DNA from: Lates calcarifer
Lineage: Eukaryota > Chordata > Actinopteri > Centropomidae
Length of the DNA stretch: 64,000 bases
Direction of reading: 5' to 3'
Assembly: GCF_001640805.2 (NCBI RefSeq)
Contig: NC_066856.1
Coordinates: 2,613,937-2,677,936 of the forward strand
The position numbers were made by a program, and so were the translations under genes. A model generated the notes under the pieces. It did no database searches, was not told the origin of the DNA, and saw only the letters and a list, made by a program, of their open reading frames with translations. Of the stretch, positions 52,091-64,000 are shown piece after piece; within the stretch, counting starts at the first letter, position 1, and each line of letters starts with the position of its first letter.

Positions 52091-53500
52091 ACTGGCAACA
52101 TTCAGGACCCTTTAGTTTTCAGGTAGCCCATCAGTGAGCCAGATTGAAAACAGAAGGTGTTTGGAGAGTTGTTTGATTGGCGACACATGTTGAGAGAAAC
52201 CATTAGGAATGGCAGAAGTTTCTTTTCTAGCAGAAGGAGCCTTTGATTCTTCAAAAGGTGTTTGCATCTGTCCTGCATGAGACATCTCGTCATGCACACA
52301 ATGCTATTTACCTCCATTACTTTATGCAAGTCATGAGAGAGTCAGCACAAGTTCACTGCAAAGATGAGCTGATTTATAGTTTATATCTGAGTTTATATCT
52401 GCACTACTCTTACTCTCAGCTTGCAGGCTAGGAAGTAAATGCATAAAAAATAAAATCAACAAACACAATTTCATCTTGTTTTCATGTGTGGACAAGGAAT
52501 TACACATACTTGACCAGCTTTGAAATGGTAATGCATTGTTTGAAGTATTCTGGTAAACAAAGTAGCACAACAAATGCAAATATGTGCAGCGGTTTTGATC
52601 TCATAATAATCTCTTCCTGCAAATTCAGGTTGTTTCTGTGTTTTCAACATCAAATAAATGAATTATTCTACTGAATATCTACTCGTGCGATAGCATCTAT
52701 AATTAGTATTTCCATCCCTCTTGCTGGCCTCTGCTTTATGCACCTTTAACTGTAGAGACGATTATGATGCTGTGAAATGGCTTCTGCCTTCTGACACTGA
52801 ACAAAGGGCTTGTTTTCTTGCTGCAGAACAATAGCGTGCTCAGTTTACAGCTGCTATCCTACTTCCCATACTCTAAATATATACCATGCTGTCACTTATG
52901 TTGACATTTCATTTGTTTGCCTTGACACACATGTATTTGACCCGTGTGTATTTGCTCTGCCTCACTGTCCTCAGGAATAAAAGACATGAAGCTCCAGTGT
53001 TGTTCAGTATTTATGTATTTATGGATTTATACAGAACATCCCAGGCCACACGTTCTGCTGAAGGGAACAGAATGGCTCCAGCAAAGCGTCTCCATTGAAA
53101 ATCTACATGGGAATAAATCCTATAATCTCTCCCCAGTTTGCACACTAGACTGGCTGAGAGCAATTACTCTGACAAAGAAAGCATTTTTTCCCTTCTTCCT
53201 CTTCCTCCTCTTTGCCTTCTGCCATCCTCTGCCTTGTGTCAAATTAATCCTCTGAACTTTCCTAAAGATCTTCGTCTATTTCCTTTTCCTTCCTGAGAGT
53301 GCAGCCACTCTCTTTCTTTTTCCCCCTGTCTTTCTCAGATACGGTACCCGGGAGAGGAGATTGCCTTCCGAATGAAACAGCTGTCAAGAATTCCCAATGT
53401 CTCAGTGCGCTTTCTCCCCCTTTGTTCTACCTGACACCCCCACCCATCACCCAGCCCCACTTACGGAGAGAGAGAGAGAGGGAGCTACGCAAAGGCCTTA
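52090..53500. other. intergenic DNA, nothing recognised
   Basis: AT-rich with pyrimidine tracts towards 53200-53340. No gene was recognised. Confidence 0.45.
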
Positions 53501-53529
53501 TCTCCTCTCGGTGGGATCCTCACAGGTGC

Positions 53530-53770
53530 TGAGTGATGGGAGGGTGGGGATGGGGGTCCTCAAAAGGAAGGGGGGGGGGGATGAGGAGAGGAGGAGTAAA
53601 GGTGGATTAAACAGAGGAAAGATCCTGTTCCTTTTTTGACAACCGGAGGAGGGCGGGGGTTGAGGCTGCTGCTGCTGATTATTTAACGATGGGGGAAGGG
53701 GGGAGTGGGAGTCTGACACCTGTGGGGGAGTACTCAGGGAGGGGGTGGAGCCTGTGAGAAAGGGGGTGAC
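53530..53770 (+). other. G-rich, G-quadruplex-prone stretch
   Basis: The + strand has an extreme G bias. GGG-A-GGG-T-GGGG-AT-GGGGG at 53538-53556 satisfies the four-tract, short-loop rule. An 11-G run (53570-53580), GGAGGGCGGGGG (about 53647-53659) and further G runs at 53691-53709, 53724-53728 and 53738-53745 follow. Minus-strand open frames here are proline/serine-rich by composition only. Confidence 0.7.
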
Positions 53771-56700
53771 CATCTGTTGCAGTCACAGGCGATGGAGACA
53801 AGAGGCTCAGGGAGCCTTCAACCCAGTCCAAAAATGTTAATGGTGTTCCACCGATGCATATCAAACGCACATCTGTACACGGAGCAGCGCTCCCCCTCTG
53901 ACTGTAAATACAGGATTCATACCTACTCCCACATGCTTTGGATGTTTGTTGTATATCAGTGATTAGCATTATCACCCTGGGTTGTTTTACTTTCTCCTCC
54001 ACATGATGCCAAAGTTTCATTATTGTTTCATTATTGTATTATTGATTCCTACTTTAATTGACCTGGTAGCATAAATGCCCCCAAACCAAACAATCCATAC
54101 TCTAAGTGACTCTAATTTGATTTCTGTTTTGTTTTTGTTTTAAACATTAATCTGAATTTGATTGTGGATGCAGTCGAGCAAGGATGATGAATTGTTTGTT
54201 TCACAGTAGCTGCCATACAGCAAGGTTACAGGACTTTACTTTTAAAAAGAACATACTGTACAGAGACACACTGTTAGTTAAGAGCAAGGTTACTGGCTGG
54301 ATAATGTTTGAATATCTAGGGCTTTGTGGTTTCACGTGTAACTGCAGCATTAATAACATCTCCCACAAGCACAGGAAAAATAAGAACTGATTGAGAAGTT
54401 GAGAAGGAGGCAAAAATCTGCTCTAAAACAATGTTGTACCTGCATTACTGTGCATCTGTCAGATAAGCAACAAACTTTGATTATATGATCATGATTCTGA
54501 TGTCTGGATACCAATAACAGTGAACAGTGTTTTTTGAATGAGGGGAAATGAGACTACAATAGCTATTTCTTTCTCCAGCTGTAAGGCATAACTGACAAAT
54601 GAATGCAATAAATTCAAGCCTGTTCTCCAGTGGACATACTCTGGGAAATGTAAGAAATCACTCGCCAACCCTCTTAGAAATTACTTCCTCCTGGAAATTA
54701 CTTCATATGCAACTATTTATTTTTTATTTATTTGACAAATATGTCATGAAATCAAGTAATATTATGAAATAATATGGAAATATATTTGCTTCCTGGATTA
54801 TATTCACTGGTAACATTTTTTCCAGCCCAGGAAGCACTAAGCTCTTGTACACAGATGTGCACATAAGTCATGGGGTTTGATCGGGTGAATTGTGGGCATA
54901 CGAACCTCAGGACATCCTTAGTCTCACATGCGGGTTTATGCTATGAAAACATTTTGGTTAAGGAAAGGGAAAGATTGTTGGTTTGGTTGAATAGTGGAAA
55001 AGTAAACACACACATCCTGTAATTCAAGTTAGCATTGTCTTAACCAAAAGCATGATCTATCCAGAGAGCTTTGAGTGATTAAACATACCCATGATCATGC
55101 TTCCACTGTTATGAGGGGACATTGTGAAGAAAACAAATTACATACAGTGTCAGTAAACATTTTGCAGATTCTCACTAAAAGTGTTTCCTCATTATGAGGG
55201 ATAATTGGAGCAAATTATGGGTGTACAAAGCTCAGGAACCTGGATACATCAACTAAAATATTTCCTCTCTATGTTAATGAAAAATGTAATGCAGCTGATG
55301 TTTTTTCTAAATATATTGCAGATGTGTTTCTTTCTAATCATGTTCCCAATTAGTAGCATTTGAATGTCATTTCTAGGAAGGATTACACTAGCAGAAGTAA
55401 AAGCAAATGGAAACACTTAAGAAATTAATTTACCACTAAATATCCCCTGTAATACTTAAGACCTGACAAATTGGTGCCTGAAAAATATGCTTCAAGACAG
55501 CCTCTGAAACCCCTTGTCGTGACTCTTTTCCATTGTCTCTGTGTCTGACAGTTTTGGTAACTTTCTGAAAAAGTCAGTCCAACACTAACCTTCACTTCAT
55601 ACAACAATTGGCCTAGTACAATTGGAAAATAAGCAGGATTTGAGCTTCTCTCTCAAGATCTCCTCTATTATTTTTCACATAGCTACATTACTTTTTGTAT
55701 GAGCAAACAAATGCAACACTATGAATCCCTTTGAGGAAAAACTGTCCAAAAGTGTGTAGTGTTATCCCCACTTGAACGCCACTTGTGTCACCCTTCTTGA
55801 AGGCAGGGCAAAAAACCGGCCTTTGCAATGTCGCCTTTCAGGACAGCCACTGTATGAACACTGCCCTCAGGCATGTTCACATTTAGTACTACTAGTTTGT
55901 TCTGAGCATACTCCAGGCCTTAGCAGTGCTGTCACTGTGGCACAAATGCACATGTGCAATCCACCCTTGCACAGTGTGAGTGTATAAAGCTGAATATATT
56001 TCCTGTTTTTGATATCCCACACTCATTCTTTATCTACACCATCCCTATATGTCACAGACATTGTGCTTTGATATTGCAGCACATGTGGGCTCCATCCCAC
56101 CGACGACCTACGCCTGCCTCCTACCACAGTGACAGTGAGTATCTTTAATGGTGACGCTGTTTTGTTTTTCCTGTCTCTGGGGATAGATAATGGGGAACGC
56201 TCCCCCTCTGAGGCGAATGGGCCAGAAGAGGCTCTGTAAACATGGGGGAATGAAGATTAATCACACACTGGAGATGGTGTTCCCACTTTAATAATCAGTA
56301 TTGATTACTGTCACCTTACATCTGCACCAACAGCTGCTGTGAGGGGGGCCCGTTGCCCAAGGCTGGTCCACCTAACACTTCCCATGTTAAATCACTGTGT
56401 ATTCAGTGCAGAATAGTGGAGTTAAAATGAAATACATGGCAATAAATATTCTTTATTGTCTAACAAACAATAAAACTATAGACACTTACTTTTGCTTTAC
56501 CAACACACACTGCAGACCAAACCTAACCTCATAAATATGAATGCATATTTTAAAGGATAAGGGTTAAACCCCACTGGTCTCATTTTCCCAAATATATTTA
56601 ATTTAGCATTTTGTTCCCACAGTATGAGACTAACCAGTGTGACCATGCAAAAAAATATGACTGTTACTGTTATTGTTTGTGTATTTTTGTAAAATATGCC

Positions 56701-58120
56701 TCTATCTTTAATTCTTGAATTTACAGTTGTAGTCAGATGGAAGTGGCATTATGAATGAATGTGATATAACATCTGCCTAATTGTACTGCTCTGTGAGGAT
56801 GTGCTATTTGATTCACAATATATTAAAAGTTGTCTGGTATCCAGGGAGATTTAAAAACTATTTCCAGCTGGATTCCACTTGAGGTATTTAGGGCTCTCTG
56901 TAAAGTTTAAGATTTGATTCAAACATCAAAGGACCTGTCAGATTTGTTAATTATGTACAGAAAAGAAAATACAGGAACACAAACCAGCTCTGTTGTGGTT
57001 CACTGTTTTTTGCTTTTCTTTCCTGTGATTCTTATTCTGGTCAGTTTGGCCATAAGTTGGAGGAGAGGCAGATTTTTGGATCAACAATTTCAAGGATTCC
57101 TGTTTGCTCTGCCTGCCTTATCAGACCTGGTCAAAAGTTTGTTGTACAGTTGTGTTTTTCACTATTTTCTTATCTGAAGTAACACGGTGCATGTGGTGAC
57201 CCTGTACTCCTGACTCAAGGACTTCAGTTTCCTTGTGTGAGAAGCTTCGGTTGATTGTTTTCATCCACAACAGGTTTTCATAATGCTGTGGCTGAAAAGC
57301 TTTAAATCAGCAGCTGGATAACAAAATGACTGATCATGTTTAAATCCAGTATCTCTAGAAACTGATTTTGGAAATGACAAAAACCAGGTGTCAGTGCAGC
57401 TGCACCATGTACTACTCCCTGAGTTTGGTACCATTTCCACTGGTTCACAAAAACAGTGCAAACATGTTTGTATATTTGAACTGAAGTACTGACAAAAGCC
57501 TATTCGTTCTCCCTTCCCTGGTTGGTATTAATCCCTCCTTCTGCAGAAGTTTTTGCTTTCTGAAGAAATACTACTTTCTTTTCAGGCTGTCACAGGACAT
57601 GATGCGAGCCCCCACTTTCTTGAAGATGGGCAAACAAATCAGAAATGTATGTAGTCCTGTAGTCCTGTAGACACTGAAGAACTGACCACAGCATACACAG
57701 ACAACATTGTCCATTATTACAGTGACAGTGATACAAAAATGTGGAGGAGAAATAAATAAATAAAAATAACTTCAATAATGCCTGACCTCTGACCTGAGAC
57801 TGAGGCATGCTGTTGTGAAAGGGATTTGGCCAGACACGGGGCTCATGGGTAATGAGAAAAGAACAGCAGTGGAGTTTCTCTGAATGAGAACACGAAGTGT
57901 TGTGACCCCAGGATGGCCTCTCTCCGTCTCCAGAGCCTGGAGCAGGAAGGCTCTGAGATTGAGAGCCAGTAGGGACCATTTGATTGGCGTGTCGATCTGA
58001 GCCTATACATGAAAACTGATGTGGAATATAACCGGTTGAGTTGAGCTGAGATAAAGCCTAACATGGAAATTGTAAATGGGAATACGTTACATTGTAGATA
58101 AGAGAAATCAGGCTGTAGGT
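53771..58120. other. intergenic DNA, no gene seen
   Basis: AT-rich sequence. One splice-bordered candidate (56080-56134) is discussed as a finding but not called. Confidence 0.45.
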
Positions 58121-58482
58121 TAAAAAAAAAAAAAACAAAAAACAAAAAAAACAATCGATTGGGAATGTATCAGCTGGAAATTTACAAGTGGACCTAGTGA
58201 TTGCAGTGGAGATCGTTGCACTTGGCAACAGACAGTGCTATGCTTTGTCTCCAATTTATTGTGCTGGAATAATTACACAATCATGTTGTCATCTGTAAGT
58301 ACAAGCCCACACGCTTGGCCAAGGTCCATTAAAACTATTCAAAGAACTACACCTCTCAGATAATTATGTGGCAAAACAACAGATCAATAAAACCATTTAT
58401 TTGGAATGGCTTTTAAAGTGGAGTTCATTCATGCATTTTTGTAAACATCAGGGAAAAGAGAGCAAAGTGTAAGATGTGATGA

Positions 58483-58722
58483 TTGTTGTTATGTGTGGAC
58501 GGTAATGATGATGAACTCTCCATTCCACATGCACTTATTGAATGCATGCCATTATTCATGTACCTAGAAAATGATACAGATGCATTCACAGTGGAGTCAT
58601 TTAGAGAATTTACCTGCAAAGACATGCAGCTACTCTGTGCACACATTGAATTATTCAAACTTGCTTTAAATTATTTGAGAAAGCACTGGGATGATGTATC
58701 TTTGAAGAAACAGTTAAAATGA
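58483..58722 (+). other. unassigned 80-codon open stretch with coding-like composition
   Basis: This stop-to-stop frame does not begin with ATG; it follows a TGA at 58480-58482. Its translation is rich in D, E, L, F and K without repeats (for example GNDDELSIPHALIECMPL and YLRKHWDDVSLKKQLK). No family is recognised and no clear splice acceptor precedes it. It could be a degraded gene fragment, an exon, or an open frame by chance in AT-rich DNA. Confidence 0.2.
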
Positions 58723-59039
58723 AAAATATTGGCACCATGCAGTTTTACAACAATGGGCATCGACCTGAATGGACTCCTCTGTGAACAACATAGCACCACA
58801 ATCGTGAACTTACACATTCTGTGTGTTTACTGAATGGTAGGGAATCAGAGAGAATGATAGAAATAACTACAAACTCAATAACGTCTGTAATTTTCTTTTT
58901 ACTAGTTGTTTTTCCTGCCTTGTCCTCACAAAAGAATATTGTTTTGTTCTAAGACAGTCAATAGATAACTGCCTTTTAGATCCTGCTGTTTGATAAATTA
59001 GGAGTACACAAGCTGAGGTGCTGTCACTATGATAACTGC

Positions 59040-59200
59040 TGTTCCCTTCCTATATTTACTGGTCGAGGGCACAAATAATGATGGGTTACGACGCCAGAAA
59101 TATGACTAAGCCTGCTATTATTCATATCGGAAATGTATCTCTGATTTTAGGTCAGCGCTCCTGACAGCACTGGCTTGTCTGCTTGGTTTCGTGTGTGTGA
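59040..59200. promoter_or_regulatory. candidate conserved non-coding element
   Basis: A repeat-free stretch with ACTGGTCGAGGGCAC, GGTTACGACGCCAG, TATTATTCATATCGG and GGTCAGCGCTCCTGAC. CpG is higher than in the neighbours. Confidence 0.3.
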
Positions 59201-59299
59201 AATGCTAGATGATTGCCGTCAAAACTGGGCTGAGAGAGGAGAGAGAGAGGGTTGAGAAACGAGAGTGTAATTGTGTGTCATTTCACTCTGCTTATCTCT

Positions 59300-61020
59300 G
59301 TTAATAATCATCCCTGTGTGGATGTATGAAAATGTGCTCCTCAAGTGTCAGAAACATCTATCAGCATGTCTAATGGAGCCCCTGGTCAATGAAAAATGCA
59401 TCGCCTGATTCATATATGAGGGTGTGAAACATATGCCTTTGTACTTAGAATTATTTATGGTGGTAGCTCTGTGAAGAGGAGGAGGCAAAGCGGTCAATGT
59501 AATTCATTTTTACATTCTGAATGACCCACCTCAATTGTGTGACAGGCAAACTTTCAAGTACAAGTGCCTTTATTTAAAATGACGTCTTATTTGTCTTGTC
59601 ATCAGTTCTATTAGTTCTGATCATTTTGGAGTCTTTAAAAAACTAGGGAAGTATTGGAATATAGATGGAGCCTGGACTCCCTGTAGATCCCTTAAAAAGC
59701 AGCTGTATTTTCTCTCTTTAACCAAGGCAAGCCATGTTTCCTTCACTGCACAAAACAGTCGCTGTTATTATGTTAGCCTGTGCTAGAGTCATTTTAATAA
59801 AAAACATTTAATCATTTTCTTCGTCACTTTTGTGGCTCCACTTCACATTAAGTTTCCTGAAATGAGTGAAACAGCGCCCCTCTGGGTTGTAATGGCTCCA
59901 CCATATTAGTCAGCGTCTGTGGTCAAACACAGTTTTGCACCTTTACGGAAGTTGGTCGCAGGGAGCACAGGTGAAGCTGTCATCCTCTGATTAAATTAGT
60001 AACTTAAGTTAGGAAACGGTCACCGTCGTGCCACTGCGAAACTATGAATGGACTCTGAAAAAGAAACTTTGAAGTGAATTGTGAGGCCTCATAACAATTA
60101 ATATGTTGGAAAAGGAACAGCTGAGATAATACCAGTTTGTCTGTGTTGCTAATAATGTGAGCTAGCTTAAATGTTGCACAAATCCAGCACCAAGGGTGAG
60201 GAAATGACGACACCAAACCAAATGACCACGACAGCAACAAGTGGACATTTTATGACCCGGATACTTCATCTCCATGAAGGGAGAGGAGAAGGTGGACTTC
60301 AATGGAAATAAAACGTGAGTCTCATACACACTTCATCCGTCTCATGCTTGCTGGCTGGCTAAATGTCCCTGTGGCTATCATTGTGCATTTTACTCCTTGC
60401 TGTGTGCTTGTTGATGTTCTGGAGGTTACATTACGTACAGCATCTTGTTTTCCTAGACAGTAAAGGTGGCACTTGAGGTATTGGCTGTAGGAGGGACAGA
60501 TGCTGTCAGGGCTTTGAATAATCTGCAATTTGTCCTGTTTTTCATTTGTTGGTTATCCAGTCATCTGTTGGTCTGCTATATATTTACTTATGTAACTTTT
60601 TATTCTCATTTGTTGCGCATCAGTTGTGCTGTCATTAATAATCAATCATGAGGTTTAATAACTAACACAAATACTGTCTGCCTTGTAGATGCAAATAAGA
60701 ATATGTAAGTCATATTTGATACATTGACACTTACTGATGTGAGCATAAACTTGATATAGAAGATATGTCAGTATTTTTTGTGTTAAATCTTTATAGCACT
60801 CAATCTGGTCATGTATCAATGATATGTGCCTTGTTTCGTTTTATGTGAACTTGAATCTGTTGTCCAGTTTAGTTAACTAGTTGGTTTGTTGCAATATATC
60901 ACAATGAAACAGCTATACCAGTCTGATTTTCCTAATACGGTTGGTCATCCACATGAGAAGTTATTTTTATCATTACTGGCATTTCAGGTGAACCCACCTT
61001 GGGTTTTATCTTCACTTAAA
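59300..61020. other. intergenic DNA, no gene seen
   Basis: 59850-60010 contains some CpG (CAGCGCCCC, TTTACGG). A short open stretch ending in a consensus donor (AAAAC|GTGAGTC, near 60314) has no recognisable protein. Nothing else is called. Confidence 0.4.
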
Positions 61021-61023
61021 GAG

Positions 61024-61333
61024 GTTTAAATAATCTGTTGGTTACACTGTCAACTGGAGTTATCCGTTTCATTGAGGCATGGAAGGCCTTATTACTGAGC
61101 TAACAGCTTAAAATAAGGGCAGATCACCCTTAAGGCCATTGGGCTGTCACATTGGTGAGTGAATCAATTTTGATGAGATTCTAACATAAATTAAAGCTGA
61201 GATGTTTTGATTATTATTAGCATGGTTATGATTATAGTTACCAAAATCAATGGCCAATAGCTCTTAAATAAAGATTAGCATTTGTTTCCTTCTTTGCACA
61301 AAGTAGTGACTGAGCAGTTATGATAACCCAAGC
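61024..61333. repeat. diverged tandem duplication, copy 1
   Basis: This copy aligns with 61350-61682 through ordered anchors: GTTTAAATAA, GGCTGTCACATTGGTGAGT, TGATGAGAT, ACATAAATTA, AATGGCCAATA and GATTAGCATTTGT. The anchors keep order and spacing apart from small indels. It is neither low-complexity nor coding. Confidence 0.75.
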
Positions 61334-61349
61334 TACCAAAAGGCCCTAA

Positions 61350-61682
61350 GTTTAAATAAACCAGAATTATCCTTTAATTGAAAGAGGGGAGGTTTTATTA
61401 TTGAACTAACTTTGAATAAAGGAAGATCATAATCATGGCTGTGGGCTGACACATTAGTGAGTCAGTCAGTCCTGATGAGATACTTACATAAATTAATATA
61501 CGAGCTTCTTTAAGGCTAGGATTATTAATAATAATTATCAAACTAACATCACCATGATAAAAAGTTCCAGTGTCCTCTGTAGCCACTTTAAGAATAAGCT
61601 AATGGCCAATACCTTTTAAAGGAGGATGAGGATTAGCATTTGTCTTTCTCTCTACAGAGTAATCCAGTGATAGGTGAGGGTG
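61350..61682. repeat. diverged tandem duplication, copy 2
   Basis: This is the partner of 61024-61333, offset by 302 bp through the central part and by about 350 bp after an insertion of about 50 bp near 61555-61600. Anchors are GTTTAAATAA (61350), GGCTGACACATTAGTGAGT (61444), TGATGAGAT (61473), ACATAAATTA (61486), AATGGCCAATA (61601) and GATTAGCATTTGT (61631). Confidence 0.75.
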
Positions 61683-62400
61683 ATCAGATTGTATCACTTG
61701 GACTGAGCAATCCACTTCACATGTTCCTTATAATAATTTTAGGCAGGTAATCAGCAATTTGCAATGGATTATCTTTTGAGACTAACCTCGCCAACCCTTT
61801 TAATCTATTACAATTCACCCTAATGTAATTTCATATTAAACTGGGTGACAATTCATTAGGTGGGTGTAGCAGCTCCAGAGTGCTTGATGCGCAGCAATTA
61901 CAGCCCATAGTGGAGGGCCCTGACCCTGGAATGGACCTGCAGTGACAACGACCAGTAACGCTAATGGAAGTAGAGGAGTAAGGGGACAAGATGACTGTCA
62001 TACTTGCAGCAAAGGGCCTGACCAGCCTGACAGGTGAGAATAGGGCTTTTGTAATTATTTAGCAAGGACACGTTCTGGAACATTAAGAATGACCAAAGTA
62101 AATGGAGATCACATGGAAAATGAAATGGGCACAGAAGCACTGAAGATGAGTGCTGTGGAATGTTGCTCAGAAGATACATCTTGTGCGAGAGGGCTGTTTT
62201 AATGGCCTAACTTCTGTCTTTGCCTGGGGGTACAGTATGTAAAAACAGAGTGATATTTAACGTGACTTTCCATGCCTTAAAAGCAAAATTAACGAGGCAG
62301 ATAGAAATTTTATAGCCCCGTGTGATTAAGACATTACACCACCTTAGGTGTGATAATTGACTTTTAAGTATAGCAATATTCCATGAAGCCAGCATGTCAT
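61683..62400. promoter_or_regulatory. candidate conserved non-coding block next to tandem duplication
   Basis: A repeat-free block with many homeodomain-type and CpG-bearing motifs (GCAGGTAATCAGCAATTTGC, GATGCGCAGCAATTACAGCC, AACGACCAGTAACGC, AATTAACGAGGCAG). It adjoins the duplicated segment, suggesting a regulatory island in the pard3 downstream region. Confidence 0.35.
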
Positions 62401-64000
62401 GGGCTTTTTTTTATGTGGATCACAACCTTTAATTTCAGCAGCTAAATATGTTCTTCCCATTTTTTTCTCTGTTTTCTCAGCTGCGTGACTGCACAGTGTT
62501 GCATTTCACTCCAGCAAATTAAGCAAGCTCAGTGTTTGGAGTACAAAATCCAAGTTTTCAGTGATGAATTGCATACTCTGTGTTAAGCAGGAGACTTATT
62601 GAAGTTAATTCACATTGGAATGTTGATTCAGAAGATCAGAATTGTCTGAGCCTTCTGCAGATCTTACTGATGAGTTTTTCTATTGTTATACTATTTGAAT
62701 TATGGATAGGGTTAAAAAAAAATCCCCATGAGATGGAACATCTCTGCATCCATAGATAGACAGGGACACACATGCACAGACATTTTCCTCACAGTATCAA
62801 ACCTTCTGTCTAAGTTTGGAGAAATGTGATGCCCCATAGTTTAACAGTCACAGCTAGAAGCTACAGAGTCTGTTAGTGTTTTGAATTGTCTCTCATGAGT
62901 GGAATATAGATGACATCCTTGGCATTATTCCAAAGAGATAACTGAGTCAGACATAAGGAACCCCATTGAAGTGGAAGGAAATCGCTCCATGCAGGACTTC
63001 CAGGCCATTGTGTCTATCATATCTCTCTAATTTGAATATAATCTGTTTTCTTTTTCTCTCAGTGGTTGCCAAGTTGATCAGCTGGCTTCATATTTTCTAC
63101 AGATAATACGTCAACAGTTAATTGGCTTTGCTAGCTAACATAGGCAACTGTACCATTTCTGCACACAGAAAGCATTTATAACAACAATGTGCCCCCCCCC
63201 CATATGTATAATGTCTGAGGATATTTACTGGCATAAAAAAATATATAAAAAATACCCATGCAAAATCTCTTTTTTCCCCTAGGTCTATGATTGATTCCTG
63301 AAATCTGTGAGTGCATTAAGACTAGAAGTCAGCTTGTTTCAGTGAAATCTTGAGAGGTAGTACATCTAAGAATGAGATGATGTCATGAACATAAAAGTAG
63401 TTTTTTCTAGGCTCACAATGAGTAAGAATTAATCTTATTTGCAGTTGCATTTCAACAAGTTTACAGACATGTTTCTCGTAATGGCAGTCTATGGGGAAAA
63501 TGCTTTTTGGACCATATCTTTTATATTTTGGACTTTTTGCTAATCTTTGCTTAGCCATGACAGTAAACTAGCATGCACAATACCAGGACCCTGGAACAAG
63601 CCCATCTGAATGGAATGTAGTCATTTTTAATGTTAAAAGTTGTAAATGTGCTTTTTTGGCTACGACAAGCCAGAATTTGTGCTGTGAAAAAGACCTGTAG
63701 ACCCATGATGATAACATGCAATAAAGGTCCTTATTGGAGACCTTTATTGCACTTGGTCAGTGTGTTCATTGCCTTAAACACAGGGGCCATGTTTTTCTTT
63801 TAGCTCTTTTAAGAAAAACAAAACAAAAAAAAAAAACAAAACTATAAACTTTAACTCAGTTACAAACAATAAAGTCTTAATGAACTAGATTTTTGCAATA
63901 TTTCGCATTCATTCAGATTTAACAGTAATACACTCTTCAGTAAAGAATACAGTTAATTTATTAGCTGACTTGACATTTATAAAAATGTTATATAAAAATA
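62401..64000. other. intergenic DNA, AT-rich, no gene seen
   Basis: Contains a C10 run near 63192-63201, A-rich stretches near 63812-63840 and one short inverted repeat (63717-63751). No exon was recognised up to the window end. Confidence 0.45.
63717..63751. repeat. 13-bp inverted repeat (hairpin)
   Basis: TGCAATAAAGGTC (63717-63729) pairs perfectly with GACCTTTATTGCA (63739-63751) around a 9-nt loop. The left arm contains AATAAA, with its mirror on the other strand. Confidence 0.8.

Noticed and set aside
53341..53420. Possible exon after TCTTTCTCAG near 53340
   Set aside because: No donor at a sensible distance and no recognisable peptide; it borders simple GA repeats.
57590..58154. Overlapping minus-strand open frames of 129 and 103 codons
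   Set aside because: No recognisable protein; one reads phenylalanine runs from the A-rich tract at 58123-58155.
60270..60316. Short ATG-started stretch ending in AAAAC|GTGAGTC, as a first exon of a downstream gene
   Set aside because: About 14 codons only, with no signal peptide such as a neuropilin first exon should have.

Overview
This is vertebrate nuclear DNA, most probably from a teleost fish. Three spliced exons on the + strand read as the C-terminal tail of the cell-polarity scaffold Par-3 (pard3). The rest is AT-rich intron and flank with many CA/GT microsatellites and homopolymers, plus two fragments of repeat types familiar from fish genomes. There is no bacterial-type gene arrangement, no CRISPR array and no viral gene that I can recognise. 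Whether this is the pard3aa or the pard3ab co-orthologue cannot be decided from the window.

Layout. Positions 1-30032 are the end of a large pard3 intron; I find no upstream pard3 exon in it. Exon A is 30033-30153, exon B 37936-38063, and the terminal coding exon C 42704-43132. The introns between them are about 7.8 kb and 4.6 kb. All three exons have AG/GT borders, the phases agree across both junctions, and the encoded peptide follows the known Par-3 C-terminus from an [13 protein letters not shown] motif to a terminal FYS. From 43133 onward comes the 3' UTR, then about 19 kb of apparently intergenic DNA. In human the next gene in this direction is NRP1, but no neuropilin exon is visible here.

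The clearest anomaly is in exon C. The reading frame that enters the exon does not reach the conserved Par-3 C-terminus. After a run of seven C at 42936-42942 the conserved 63-codon tail continues in the -1 frame. Because that tail is intact with its own stop, a one-base error or a very recent one-base deletion in the C run is the simplest explanation.

Other points of interest are a NAGNAG acceptor at exon A, an in-frame stop embedded in the exon B donor, a diverged tandem duplication at 61024-61682, a 5'-truncated LINE-like insertion with a 12-bp target-site duplication at 44895-45040, a G-quadruplex-prone stretch near 53.5-53.8 kb, promoter-like clusters near 25.9 kb and 50.1 kb, and a series of candidate conserved non-coding elements. 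The last group is judged only from composition and motif content and needs a comparative alignment. I see no convincing undescribed biological system.
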